Of a stretch of 64,000 nucleotides of DNA, positions 34,257 to 43,117 are shown piece after piece (position 1 is the stretch's first letter; every line of letters begins with the position of its first letter). Source of the stretch: Amnibacterium flavum (lineage in GTDB: Bacteria > Actinomycetota > Actinomycetes > Actinomycetales > Microbacteriaceae); assembly GCF_003097495.1 (NCBI RefSeq), contig NZ_QEOP01000003.1, positions 111,841-175,840 on the forward strand. The letters are read 5' to 3'. The translations under genes were made by a program, and so were the position numbers. The notes beneath the pieces are model-generated. The model was given only the letters and a program-made list of their open reading frames with translations, was not told the DNA's origin and made no database searches.

Positions 34257-35300
34257 CTACTTGGCGGCGAGCACCCGGGCGGCCTCGCGGGTGGCGGACG
34301 TGTTCGCGGTGCCCGCTCGCGATCCCGCGAGCTTGCGGCTGATGTGCTCGTCGACCGTCACGGGCTCGGGGTAGAGGTTGGGGTGCTCCGCATCGATCGT
34401 CTGCGGGAGCGTCTCGATGAGGGCATCCCAGTTGCCGTCGTGGAAGAACGCGGCCGACCGGCGTCGCTGGATGGTCCCGTCGATCACGGGAGGCTTCACG
34501 CGGTGCAGTGTCGACATCCACCGCTCGTTCGTCCACCGGCCCGTGATGTCGCCGAGGTTGATGAGGAGGGCGCCGTCGGCGGGGCTCACGTCGTTCCAGG
34601 AGCCGTCGGAGCCGAGCACCTGCAGCCCCTTGACCTGGTCGGCCCACAGGATGGTGACGATCCCGTAGTCGGTGTGCTCGCCCATACCGGTGAGATCGCC
34701 GTCGAGCTTCACATCGGTGCCCTCGGGGAGCGCGTAGTTGTTCATGCGGAGGACGTCGAGCGAGTGGTCGGTGTAGCTGTCGAAGAACCCGGCGGGGAGG
34801 CCGAGCGCGTCGGTGAAGATCTCGACCATGGTGCGTGCCACCCGGCCCGCCTCGCTGAAGTATGCGGTGACCTTGGGCTCGAATCCGGGGGCGGCGTCGG
34901 GCCAGACGTTCTCGTTGTACAGCCGCTCGGGCAGGTCGAGTCCGGGGTAGTCGCTCGACCCATCGCCCACGTTGAACGCCTCGAAGAAGTCGTTCATGCG
35001 CGACGCCGCCTCGACCCCCAGCGACAGTGACAGCGACTCCGTCTTCGGAGGCGTGTACCCGCGGTTGATGCCCGGAGGGGTGCGGTAGGTCTTCTTCTGC
35101 TCGAGCGGCAGCGCGAAGAACTCGTCCATCGCGTCGGCGAGACCGTCGGTCAGCTCCTCGGGGATGCCGTGACCGGTGATCTGGATGAAGCCGACCTCGC
35201 GGCAGGCCTTGTCGATCGCTGCCGCGACAGCGGCGCGCTCGTCGGCCGTGCCGTCCTGGACGTAGGCGGTGATGTCGACGGTGGGAACGGTGATGGACAT
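34257..35300 (-). CDS. Isopenicillin N synthase-like 2-oxoglutarate/Fe(II) oxygenase
   Basis: A 347-residue enzyme with an N-terminal DIOX_N domain ('ACREVGFIQITGHGIPEEL') and a 2OG-Fe(II) oxygenase core. Iron ligands are His209 and Asp211 (GEHTDYGIVTIL) and His266 (STLHRVKPP). The co-substrate motif RxS is Arg280-Arg281-Ser282. The family includes ethylene-forming enzyme, gibberellin oxidases and IPNS itself. No beta-lactam or other biosynthetic genes are adjacent, so this is probably a catabolic hydroxylase of unknown substrate. It overlaps no neighbour, and a weak CAGGAT hexamer lies six bases before the ATG. Confidence 0.87.
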   Translation of the reverse strand: MSITVPTVDITAYVQDGTADERAAVAAAIDKACREVGFIQITGHGIPEELTDGLADAMDEFFALPLEQKKTYRTPPGINRGYTPPKTESLSLSLGVEAASRMNDFFEAFNVGDGSSDYPGLDLPERLYNENVWPDAAPGFEPKVTAYFSEAGRVARTMVEIFTDALGLPAGFFDSYTDHSLDVLRMNNYALPEGTDVKLDGDLTGMGEHTDYGIVTILWADQVKGLQVLGSDGSWNDVSPADGALLINLGDITGRWTNERWMSTLHRVKPPVIDGTIQRRRSAAFFHDGNWDALIETLPQTIDAEHPNLYPEPVTVDEHISRKLAGSRAGTANTSATREAARVLAAK

Positions 35301-35362
35301 GGCTCCATCCTGCCGCTCCCAGGTTTCAAAGGTGTGAACTCGCGCCCCGAGTCCTCGCGGAC

Positions 35363-35442
35363 CCTTCGCTTCGCTGCGTTCAGCGGGCGTGACGGCGCGA
35401 GGCTCCTTCGCTTCGCTGCGCTCAGCGGGCGGGGCGGCGCGG
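35363..35442. repeat. Two direct copies of a 38-base repeat related to the 6.4-kb array
   Basis: Copies at 35363-35400 and 35405-35442 agree at 34 of 38 positions. Each starts CCTTCGCTTCGCTGCG and contains TCAGCGGGCG, the right-arm sequence of the hairpins at 6449-6788, but the left arms are missing here. They fill most of the 193-base gap between the oxygenase start and the end of the SNF2 gene. Confidence 0.75.
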
Positions 35443-35493
35443 AGCCTTAGGAGGTCGAGTGGCGCGCAGCACGTGCCGAGACCGGCCGAGATG

Positions 35494-37629
35494 TCAGCGC
35501 TTGGTGCCGCTCAACGCGTCATCGAGCAGCGACATCAGCGCCTGCAGCTGGACCGAGCTCTCGGCCGACAGATCGACGTCCTCACCATCGAGCGCTCGCG
35601 CGGCGAGGCCCGCCTTGCTGTCGATGAGTTCGGCGATCTTGGCGTCGATCGTGTGGGCGGCGATGATGCGCCACGCGGTGACCGGCACGTCCTGACCGAT
35701 GCGGTGCACGCGGTCGATGGCCTGCTGCTGCTCGGCCGCCGTCCAGGACAGCTCGGCGAGGACGACATCGGATGCGGCCTGCAGGTTGAGGCCGACACCG
35801 GCGGCGGTCAGCGAGCAGATCGCGGCACCGACCTCGGGGTCCTGGTCGAACGCGTCGATCTGCTTCTGCCGCTGGATCGCGGTCTGATCGCCTCGGATCG
35901 ACACCGTCTTGATGTCGCGACGGGCGAAGACGGCCTCGGCCTGGTCCATGACGTCGATGTGCTTCGCGAAGAAGACCACCTTGCCGACCGAGCGGGCGAG
36001 CTGGGTCGCGTAGTCGGCCGCGAGGGCGGCCTTCGCCTGACCGATGCGGCGCACCATCGTGAAGACGTTCTCGCCGGTCTTCGAGGCCTTCGACTCGTCG
36101 AGCTCGGCCTGGGCGACGAGGCGGATGACCTCGGCGCGCTCCTCGGCCGACACCTTCGAGGGCGTGGTGCCGCGGTTCTGCAGGATCGCCCGGTAGCGGC
36201 CCGCGAGGCGGGAGGCGAGTTCGCGTTCGGCCTGACGGATCGAACGGCCGAGATCGTCGTCGAGTTCGACGGGCAGGTCGACGACGCGCTTGGCGGGAAG
36301 GTCGGCGGCGACGTCGATCTTGCGACGGCGCACCATGCCCATGTCGACGACGGCGCGGCGGGCCTCGGGGAAGAAGCCGAAATCGGCGGGCGTCAGCCCG
36401 GTCTCCTCGAGGCGGGACAGCAGGGCGGGACGCGGGGCCTTGTCGTCGATCCAGCCGAGGAACTGCCAGATGGCCTTGAAATCCTCGACGCTGTTGATGA
36501 GCGGTGTTCCGGTGAGGGCGATCATCAGGGGGTCGCGGTTGCGTTCGCGCAGGCTGGAGGCGAGCGACAGCACGTTGCGGGAGCGCTGCGAGGTGAGGTT
36601 CTTGATGAAGTGCGCCTCGTCGACGACCATGCCCTTGAAGCCGAGGGTGCGCAGCCACGACATGTGCCGGTCGAGCACCTCGTAGTTGACGACGACGACA
36701 TCGGCGAAGGCGTCGAGGTCCTGACCGTCGCCGTGCACGACGGTTGCGCGACGACCGGGCGTCCAGAGTTCGACCTCGCGAGCCCAGTTCATCTTGACGA
36801 CGTTGGGCACGACGGCCAGAAGCGGGTAGGCGTTCGCGACCGATGCGGCGATGAGGCTCTGCGCCGTCTTGCCGAGGCCGGGCTCGTCGGCGAGGAGGAA
36901 GCTGCGGTGACCGCGGCGGACGCTCTCGACGAACCGGGCCTGGTGGTGCATGAGCTCGGTGCCGGACGGCGCGAGCATGTCGCGTTCCTGCGGGTCGGGC
37001 AGCGGCATGCTGGCCGACGCTCCGCCGGAGCCGTACTCGAAGCTCTTGAACAGGGGACCGAGCAGCTCCCAGTTCGCGAGGCGGCGGGCGGGAGCCGGGG
37101 CCTGGAAGGCGGCGGCATCGAAGTCGGGGGCGAGGAACGGGTTCGCGAGCATGCGCGAGCGGACCGAGTCGGGCATGACCTGGCGCTCCGTCGTGGTGGT
37201 GGCCGCGACGGGGGCGGCAACCGGCGCCTCCTCCTCGAGCTCGAATCCGGCGTCCTCGAGCATGCGGCGGCGCAGCGCACGGGCGGCATCGCTGCCCGGC
37301 TTGTCCGTCTCGAGCAGCGCGATGAGCGACGTGTCGCGCGCGGCGGTCTTCGCCAGGATCGTCGCGACACCGTCGAGGCGCTTGAGCGTCTCGGCGCGGT
37401 CGCCGTCGCTGACGGTGGTGTCGGCCTTCGCACGCTGACGCTCTTCGCGGACGAGCAGGGCGATGACCTGGAACTTCGTGCGGTTCGCGGGGCTGACGAC
37501 GCCGCGCTGGGCGGCGTTCTCGACCTCGCGGACTGCGCGTGCGAGTACGGGGATGAGGCCTTCGTTGTCTGCCGGCTTGCCCGTCTTGGCGCGCGGTCTC
37601 GACATCTGTGCCTGGCTCGATCGAGCCAT
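35494..37629 (-). CDS. SNF2-family DNA translocase
   Basis: A 711-residue SNF2/Swi2 ATPase. Walker A 'LLADEPGLGKT' (near residue 245) carries Pro instead of the usual Met in DEMGLGKT. DEAH motif II is 'MVVDEAHFIKN' near 335, motif III 'LIALTGTPLINS', and motifs V/VI 'AAICSLTAAGVGLNLQAASDVVLAELSW' and 'QAIDRVHRIGQ'. The first 200 residues are a charged, Ala-rich region without zinc fingers. The sequence is nearest to the compact SMARCAL1-like bacterial proteins that remodel or anneal DNA. The ATG has GAGGAGG before it. No restriction, phospholipase or DISARM/Zorya genes adjoin, so I do not call it a defence gene. Confidence 0.88.
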   Translation of the reverse strand: MARSSQAQMSRPRAKTGKPADNEGLIPVLARAVREVENAAQRGVVSPANRTKFQVIALLVREERQRAKADTTVSDGDRAETLKRLDGVATILAKTAARDTSLIALLETDKPGSDAARALRRRMLEDAGFELEEEAPVAAPVAATTTTERQVMPDSVRSRMLANPFLAPDFDAAAFQAPAPARRLANWELLGPLFKSFEYGSGGASASMPLPDPQERDMLAPSGTELMHHQARFVESVRRGHRSFLLADEPGLGKTAQSLIAASVANAYPLLAVVPNVVKMNWAREVELWTPGRRATVVHGDGQDLDAFADVVVVNYEVLDRHMSWLRTLGFKGMVVDEAHFIKNLTSQRSRNVLSLASSLRERNRDPLMIALTGTPLINSVEDFKAIWQFLGWIDDKAPRPALLSRLEETGLTPADFGFFPEARRAVVDMGMVRRRKIDVAADLPAKRVVDLPVELDDDLGRSIRQAERELASRLAGRYRAILQNRGTTPSKVSAEERAEVIRLVAQAELDESKASKTGENVFTMVRRIGQAKAALAADYATQLARSVGKVVFFAKHIDVMDQAEAVFARRDIKTVSIRGDQTAIQRQKQIDAFDQDPEVGAAICSLTAAGVGLNLQAASDVVLAELSWTAAEQQQAIDRVHRIGQDVPVTAWRIIAAHTIDAKIAELIDSKAGLAARALDGEDVDLSAESSVQLQALMSLLDDALSGTKR

Positions 37630-37833
37630 GGTCCTCCTCAGGGGACTTCTCGACGCGGTCTCTTCTTCGACCTGCGCCGCACCGCCCTCGTGCTGTGAGG
37701 CGACGGGAGACGGTGCCGTTCAACGGATCCGATGGAGCCCGTTTGAGATCCGAGCATCCCACCAGGCGCACGCGCCGGACGGGGTCGAATAGGGAAGACG
37801 AACGGGGTCTCCACCGCTAACAATAGCGCAGGT

Positions 37834-39369
37834 CTACGCCAGATCCGCAGTAGCGGGGCCTTCGATGCGCGTGCCGTCGGCCGTGAAACGGGATCCGTGC
37901 AGCGGACAGTCCCAGCTGGTCTCCTGGTCGTTCCAGGTGAGCACTCCTCCGAGGTGGGGGCAGACGGCGCTCACGGTACGTGTGACTCCGCCGACCGTGC
38001 ACACTCCGACCGGGCGTCCTTTGTCGTGGGCGACCACTCCCTGCCCTTCGGCGGGCGGGTCTTTCGGGAGGGTGGATCGCAGGGCGCCCATCCACCCCTC
38101 CACCGCTTCGCGTCCGACATTCGCGCCGTTGACGGCACCTCGCACGATGCTCTGCGGGCGTGTCGCGCGTCGACCGATGGTCTTCGCCCACCAGGTGTCG
38201 CTGCCGAGCAGTTCGGTGGCGATGCGCAGGCCCGATGCGACGGCGTTCGTCATGCCCCACTTCGCATAGCCGGTTGCGAAGTAGATCCGTCCTGCGGAGC
38301 GGGGCAGCCAGCCGGCGAACGGGATCGGGTTGGCACCGACGTAGTCCTGGGCCGACCATGCATGGGTGCGTTCCGCGCCCGGGAAGTTCGCGGCGGTCCA
38401 CTCCTCGAGGTCGTCGACGAGGGCGGCGGGGTGGGGGGCGCGTCCGACGGTGTGGCCGTTGCCGCCGACGATGAGGAGCTCGCCGTCGATTCGGCCGAAT
38501 CCGTCGCCCTCGACGATGGGGGTCGTACGCAGGGACCTGGTCGGGGCGTCCGCTGAGACGTACATGCCGTCGATCCCGGTGCGGTCGCCGGGAAGGCGGT
38601 AGGAGATGCCGTAGGAGCGGACGGGTTCGAGCTTCGCGAAATAGAGCCCGCGATCGAGGATGGGGGTGCCGGTCGCCAGCACCACCCGGTGGGCGTCGAT
38701 CTGACCGAGGGTCGAGATCACCCGCGCATCGCCCCGGTTCTCGCCGCCGGTCGCGCTGACACGGAGCACCCGGGCGCCTTCGACGAGGGTGCCGCCGCGG
38801 GCGCGGAAGTCCATGGCCATCACGTCGAGCGCGGCGATCGGATCGATCTGGGCCTGGTCCGGCAGGCGGACGGCGCCGAACGTCGGGAAGGGGAGGTCGA
38901 GGACGACCTTCTCGACGGGCAGCCCCAGCCGCGCCGCCGCGAGCTGCTCCTCGTCGACTGCTGCGGTGCCGTCCGGGGTTCCGGCGTAGGTGTAGGCGTC
39001 GCGCACCTCGTAGGCGACGCGATGCTCGTCGAGGTAGCGCAGCAGCCATGCGGCGCCCTCCTGGTTGGCGGCGACGTAGGCGCGGGCGTTCTTCATGGCG
39101 GTCTCGCCGGACAGGCGCGAGTACATGGTGCCCTGCAGCAGACTGACCTTCGCCGTGCTCAGTCCGGTCGTCAGCGAGCCGACCGCACCGGCCTCCAGCA
39201 GCGCGACCTTCTTCCCCGCGCGGACCAGGAGCAGTGCGGTGACGAGACCGGTCAGACCCGCGCCGACCACGACGACGTCGTAGCGCGCGCCGTCCTCGAA
39301 GTCCGAGGCGGGAAGCGTCGATGCGCTCTCGGGTGCTGCGTCGCGCCGGGCCTGCCACAAAGAGGTCAT
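37834..39369 (-). CDS. FAD-dependent oxidoreductase with C-terminal Rieske domain
   Basis: A 511-residue two-domain protein. A DadA-like FAD domain (residues 1-400) starts with 'RYDVVVVGAGLTGLVTALLLVRAGKKVALLEA' (GxGxxG). The C-terminal Rieske [2Fe-2S] domain carries Cys-x-His in VCPHLGGVL and Cys-x2-His in DCPLHGSRF. The fusion suggests amine or imino-acid oxidation with electrons leaving through the iron-sulfur centre. Substrate unknown; a short redox chain to a ferredoxin or quinone is inferred. The ATG is seven bases after a TAGCGT box (minus strand, 39377-39382). Confidence 0.9.
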   Translation of the reverse strand: MTSLWQARRDAAPESASTLPASDFEDGARYDVVVVGAGLTGLVTALLLVRAGKKVALLEAGAVGSLTTGLSTAKVSLLQGTMYSRLSGETAMKNARAYVAANQEGAAWLLRYLDEHRVAYEVRDAYTYAGTPDGTAAVDEEQLAAARLGLPVEKVVLDLPFPTFGAVRLPDQAQIDPIAALDVMAMDFRARGGTLVEGARVLRVSATGGENRGDARVISTLGQIDAHRVVLATGTPILDRGLYFAKLEPVRSYGISYRLPGDRTGIDGMYVSADAPTRSLRTTPIVEGDGFGRIDGELLIVGGNGHTVGRAPHPAALVDDLEEWTAANFPGAERTHAWSAQDYVGANPIPFAGWLPRSAGRIYFATGYAKWGMTNAVASGLRIATELLGSDTWWAKTIGRRATRPQSIVRGAVNGANVGREAVEGWMGALRSTLPKDPPAEGQGVVAHDKGRPVGVCTVGGVTRTVSAVCPHLGGVLTWNDQETSWDCPLHGSRFTADGTRIEGPATADLA

Positions 39370-39598
39370 CGGGGTGACGCTACGGATGCCCGCCGAGCAC
39401 GAGCCGGGAGCCGGCCGTGAGCCGCCCGGACGCCGGCGCGGACGCGGACGCCACGGGGTGAGCGGCGCCGTCGTGCGGCGTCGGCGTCCGTCCCGGCCGC
39501 GCGCCGCGTGGGCAGAGGGGCGCTCCGACAGGGTCGGCTAGGTTTCTCTCCGCCGACGCGGTGCAGCCGGGCGCCCGCCCGCCGGTAGCGTTTGGAGG

Positions 39599-40516
39599 GT
39601 GACCCAGAACCTCGCCATCTCCCCCGAGGTCGCCGCCGCTCTCGAAGCCGGTCGACCCGTCGTCGCCCTCGAATCCACGATCATCTCGCACGGACTCCCC
39701 CGCCCCCGCAATCACGCGGCGGCCGTCGAGTTCGAGCAGATCCTCCGCGACCAGGGAGTGACACCCGCGACCATCGCCGTCCTCGACGGCGTCCCGCAGA
39801 TCGGTCTCGACAGCGAGGGCGTGCGACGCATCGCCGACGAGGACCTGGCGAAGGCGAGCGTGCGCGACCTCCCGATCATGGCCGCCCGCGGCGCCAGCGG
39901 CGCGACCACCGTGGCCGCGACGGCCTTCCTCGCCGCGCGCGCGGGAGTGCGCGTCTTCGCGACCGGTGGCCTCGGCGGAGTCCACCGCGGCGCATCGAGC
40001 ACATTCGACGAATCCGCCGACCTGTCCACTCTCGCCGGCTCCCCCGTGGCGGTCGTGTCGGCGGGGGTCAAATCGGTGCTCGACGTACCGGCGACCCTCG
40101 AGCGCCTCGAAACGCTGAGTGTCCCCGTGGTCGGATTCGGCACCGACGTGTTCCCCCGGTTCTGGCTCGCCGAGTCGGAGTTCCGGCTGGACTGGCGGGT
40201 CGACACCGCGGAGGAGGTCGCCGACATCATCCGTGCCCAGGACGCCGCCGCCGAAGGGCGCGTGGACCGTCCCGGCCTGGTCGTCGCGAACCCCATCCCC
40301 CTCGAGCAGCAGTGGGATCCGGAGGAGCACGACCGGGTGCTGGCCCAGGCGTTCGCGGCAGCCGATGAGGCGGGCGTCCGCGGCAAAGCGGTCACGCCGT
40401 TCCTGCTCGGGTACATCGTGACGGCGTCGAACGGCGTCTCTCTCGAGGTGAACCTCGACCTCGCCCGCAACAACGTGCGCCTCGCCGGTCGGATCGCATC
40501 GGCTCTCGCCGTATGA
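39599..40516 (+). CDS. psuG: Pseudouridine-5'-phosphate glycosidase
   Basis: A 305-residue enzyme that breaks the C-C glycosidic bond of pseudouridine 5'-phosphate to uracil and ribose 5-phosphate, using a Mn ion. The N-terminal 'ALESTIISHGLPRPRNHAAA' and the 'GASGATTVAATAFLAARAGVRVFATGGLGGVHRG' block are the PsuG (IndA-like) signature. GTG 39599 has both a TTTGGAGG site and a TAGCGT hexamer (39586-39591) seven bases upstream. The following kinase gene overlaps by four bases (ATGA). The pair forms a complete route for recycling modified nucleosides from RNA turnover. Confidence 0.95.
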   Translation: MTQNLAISPEVAAALEAGRPVVALESTIISHGLPRPRNHAAAVEFEQILRDQGVTPATIAVLDGVPQIGLDSEGVRRIADEDLAKASVRDLPIMAARGASGATTVAATAFLAARAGVRVFATGGLGGVHRGASSTFDESADLSTLAGSPVAVVSAGVKSVLDVPATLERLETLSVPVVGFGTDVFPRFWLAESEFRLDWRVDTAEEVADIIRAQDAAAEGRVDRPGLVVANPIPLEQQWDPEEHDRVLAQAFAAADEAGVRGKAVTPFLLGYIVTASNGVSLEVNLDLARNNVRLAGRIASALAV

Positions 40517-41427
40517 CGAGTCCCGCGCTGCCCGGCCGCGTCGTCGTGATCGGCGACGTGATCGACGATGTGCTCGTGCGCGCCATCGCCCCGGTGGTCG
40601 CCGACAGCGACACCGATGCGCGGATCGAGCGCACGGCGGGCGGCGCGGGAGCCAATGCCGCGACCTGGCTGGCCGACCAGGGCCTGGCCGTCGACTTCGT
40701 CGGCACGGTCGGCCGCGACGATCTCGAACGTCATGCCGGGCTGCTGACCGCGGCGGGGGTGACCCCTCATCTGCGCGGGTCCGACGAACCGACCGGCACG
40801 ATCGTCGTGCTGGTCGAGGGCGGCAGCCGGCACATGTACACCTCGCGAGGCGCGAACCTCGAGACGATCCCCGCCGATGTGACCGACGCGCTGCTGAAAG
40901 GCGCCTCCCACCTGCACTTCTCCGGGTACTCGGTGTTCTCCGAGGCGGCCGATGCCGAGGACTGGAACGACCTGATCGACCGCGCGCACGCGGCGGGCGC
41001 GACGGTGTCGGTCGACCCCGGATCGGTGGCCTACCTGGAGAGCTACGGCGTGATCCGCTTCGTCCGCGCCGTGATGGGGGCCGATGTCCTGCTGCCGAAC
41101 CTCGACGAGGGCCTCGCCCTCGGGCGGGCCGATGACGCCCTGGGAGCCGTCGAGACCCTGCTCGGCCTGTTCCCCGTCGTCGCGCTCACCCACGGTCCGA
41201 GCGGCGCGATCGTCGGGCAGAGCGGCGGCGACGTCCTCGACGTGCTGTCACTCGTTCCGCCCGACGAGGTCGTCGACACCACCGGCGCCGGGGACGCCTT
41301 CACCGCCGGCTTCCTCACGGGCTGGCTGACGGGCAAGGGCACCGACGAGGCCCTCGCGGTGGCGGCCGACCGCGGGATGACGGCAGCCGCACGAGCGGTC
41401 CGCTCGATGGGCGCCCGCCCCCGCTGA
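40513..41427 (+). CDS. psuK: PfkB-family kinase, probable pseudouridine kinase
   Basis: A 304-residue ribokinase-like protein. N-terminal 'GGAGANAATWLADQGLAVDFVGTVGRDDLER' is PfkB signature 1. 'DEVVDTTGAGDAFTAGFLTGWL' is signature 2, with the catalytic Asp in GAGD. It overlaps psuG, and phosphorylation of pseudouridine is the step PsuG needs, so PsuK is the best inference. Other nucleoside or sugar substrates are possible on sequence alone. Confidence 0.88.
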   Translation: MTSPALPGRVVVIGDVIDDVLVRAIAPVVADSDTDARIERTAGGAGANAATWLADQGLAVDFVGTVGRDDLERHAGLLTAAGVTPHLRGSDEPTGTIVVLVEGGSRHMYTSRGANLETIPADVTDALLKGASHLHFSGYSVFSEAADAEDWNDLIDRAHAAGATVSVDPGSVAYLESYGVIRFVRAVMGADVLLPNLDEGLALGRADDALGAVETLLGLFPVVALTHGPSGAIVGQSGGDVLDVLSLVPPDEVVDTTGAGDAFTAGFLTGWLTGKGTDEALAVAADRGMTAAARAVRSMGARPR

Positions 41428-41495
41428 CCCGGGATGGATCAGCGGCGGACCGCCTGCCGAACGGACCCGCGAACCGGATTCGTTCGGCCGCAGGT

Positions 41496-42530
41496 CTACC
41501 GGCGGGCGCGGCGGTAGGACTCGAGCGCGCTGATTCCACCCGCGATCGCGCCGAAGAGCACGGCGCCGACGGGCCAGACGATCCACGAGATGTGCCAGGC
41601 GCTGCCGATGAAGCTCCAGGCGAGGAAGATCGCGGTGAGGAGCGGCCAGTAGAAGGCGGCGATCACACCGACGATCCCGCGCTCGTCGTCATCGGCCGCA
41701 CCTGCCCCCGCGCCTCGACCCAGGTCGTCGACGAGTGTGCGCGACCAGGTGTGCGGCAGGAAGATCCCGAGCCCCGCTGCCACGAGCACGAGGACGAGCA
41801 CGACGCCGACGCCCGGCAGGAAATCGCCCTGCGGTGAGTTCTCCGACAGGAGCGCAAAGGCGATGAGCGGGATGGGCGCCAGGATCCACAGCCCGATCGC
41901 GAACTGCAGCGCTCGGATCCGCGAACGATCGTTCGCCTCGGCCAGAGTCTCGGCCCAGCGTGTGACCCCGGGGCCGACGGAGAACTGGCCGTCCGATATC
42001 CGCTTGTAGGGTGCGGTTTCGCGCGACGTGGACACGAGGAGGGTCACGCCGATCGCGACCATGATGAAGAGGACGACGAGCCCGATCAGTAATCCGACGT
42101 GGCCGCCGATGGGCAACGAGCCCGAACCGGCCGCGGCCGGCAGGCCGATCAGCGCCGCCGGCGACAGCACGAACAGCACGACCGCGGTGGTGAAGCGGAA
42201 TCGGATGCGCTGCAGAGCATCCGCGTAGCCCTGCGCCTGGTCGAGCTGCACGACCGGGCGCTCGGTGCTCGCGTCGAACGATCCGGAAGTCGCGGCCGCC
42301 GGCTCCCGGGTGATGTCGGAGGCGATCCCCAGCACCGGGGCGACCTCCTCGAGATTGCCGAAGTCGCGGATGACCTGACCGACCGCCTCGTTCTCGGAGC
42401 GCCCCTCGGCGATGAGGCCGGTGTAGGCGTCTTCCATCATCCCCTGCAGCTCGGCCTTCGCTTCGAGCATTCGAGGGGACTGCGGGTAGGCGCTGAACAT
42501 CGTGTCGAGGTAGGCGATGACAACGTTCAC
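41496..42530 (-). CDS. Membrane protein coupled to a PadR regulator
   Basis: A 344-residue protein. The first 80 residues form a soluble helical domain ('AKAELQGMMEDAYTGLIAEGRSENEAVGQVIRDFGNLEEVAPVLG') like the HAAS/permease-prefix domains that accompany PadR regulators. About six to seven membrane helices follow. GTG 42530 overlaps the PadR stop (GTGA), which fixes the start although the frame is open further upstream. In such pairs the membrane protein may sense envelope stress, but this is inference from gene order. Confidence 0.83.
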   Translation of the reverse strand: MNVVIAYLDTMFSAYPQSPRMLEAKAELQGMMEDAYTGLIAEGRSENEAVGQVIRDFGNLEEVAPVLGIASDITREPAAATSGSFDASTERPVVQLDQAQGYADALQRIRFRFTTAVVLFVLSPAALIGLPAAAGSGSLPIGGHVGLLIGLVVLFIMVAIGVTLLVSTSRETAPYKRISDGQFSVGPGVTRWAETLAEANDRSRIRALQFAIGLWILAPIPLIAFALLSENSPQGDFLPGVGVVLVLVLVAAGLGIFLPHTWSRTLVDDLGRGAGAGAADDDERGIVGVIAAFYWPLLTAIFLAWSFIGSAWHISWIVWPVGAVLFGAIAGGISALESYRRARR

Positions 42531-42874
42531 TGGCTGACTCCTTCGCTGGCTGCGTCGATGAACCGATCCACGACGGACTTCGTGCTCCGCCACTCGGCGA
42601 CCTTGAGGTCGAAGTAGGCGAGGCCCGCATCGGCGATGCGGTAGTAGGTGCGGGGCTTCCCCGATGGCGACACCCCGGCGAAGGAGCTGACGAGCCCTCC
42701 GGCTTCGAGTCGCTTCACGGCCGAATAGAGAGTGGTCTGCTTGATCGCGTAGTCGTCGCCGCTCATCGAGGTGATGCGTTGGGCGAGCTCGTAGGCGTAG
42801 GACGGCGAGTCGCGCAGCAGGGAGAGGACCATGAGGTCGACGTAGCCGCGGATGGCATCAGCACTGATGGGCAT
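42527..42874 (-). CDS. PadR-family transcriptional regulator
   Basis: A 115-residue subfamily-2-like PadR. Winged helix: 'GYVDLMVLSLLRDSPSYAYELAQRITSMSGDDYAIKQTTLYSAVKRLEAGGLVSSF', with the conserved Tyr-Glu (YAYEL) and TLYSAVKRLE recognition helix, then 'PRTYYRIADAGLAYF'. A short C-terminal dimer helix follows. ATG 42874 has GAGAGGA before it, so the longer in-frame extension to 42970 is rejected. It probably represses its own operon through the palindrome at 42933-42953. Confidence 0.92.
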   Translation of the reverse strand: MPISADAIRGYVDLMVLSLLRDSPSYAYELAQRITSMSGDDYAIKQTTLYSAVKRLEAGGLVSSFAGVSPSGKPRTYYRIADAGLAYFDLKVAEWRSTKSVVDRFIDAASEGVSQ

Positions 42875-42925
42875 GGCGTTCCTCTCGCGTCGGCCTGTCA
42901 GGGCGGAGATGATGCTACGTCTGAG

Positions 42926-42955
42926 ATAGTACGACATCCAACCCAAGGATGTCAT
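42926..42955 (-). promoter_or_regulatory. PadR operon promoter and palindromic operator
   Basis: On the minus strand the -35 ATGACA (42955-42950) and -10 TACTAT (42931-42926) are 18 bases apart. The perfect inverted repeat GACATCC-N7-GGATGTC (42933-42953) occupies the spacer. ATGT/ACAT half-sites are typical PadR operators, so autorepression is strongly suggested. Confidence 0.7.
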
Positions 42956-43117
42956 GTCGGGCGTATGCACCGTTCGCCCTTAAGGGAGGAAGAACCACCC
43001 CGCGGCGTCACCCCCGGGTTGAGAGTCTTCGTCGCGAGCGCATGCCACGCGTCCGGCATGCCGGCCGTTTCGGGTTCCGTCTCAGCGCCGGTCGATATCG
43101 TCGGAGAGGTGAGCGAC

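Noticed and set aside
34257..35300. Isopenicillin-N-synthase as evidence of a beta-lactam cluster
   Set aside because: No ACV synthetase, epimerase or acyltransferase genes nearby. The family is broad and mostly unrelated to antibiotics.
35389..37698. Open frame of about 770 codons antisense to the SNF2 gene
   Set aside because: Shadow of the real helicase gene. No domain-like pattern, and it starts inside the repeat region.
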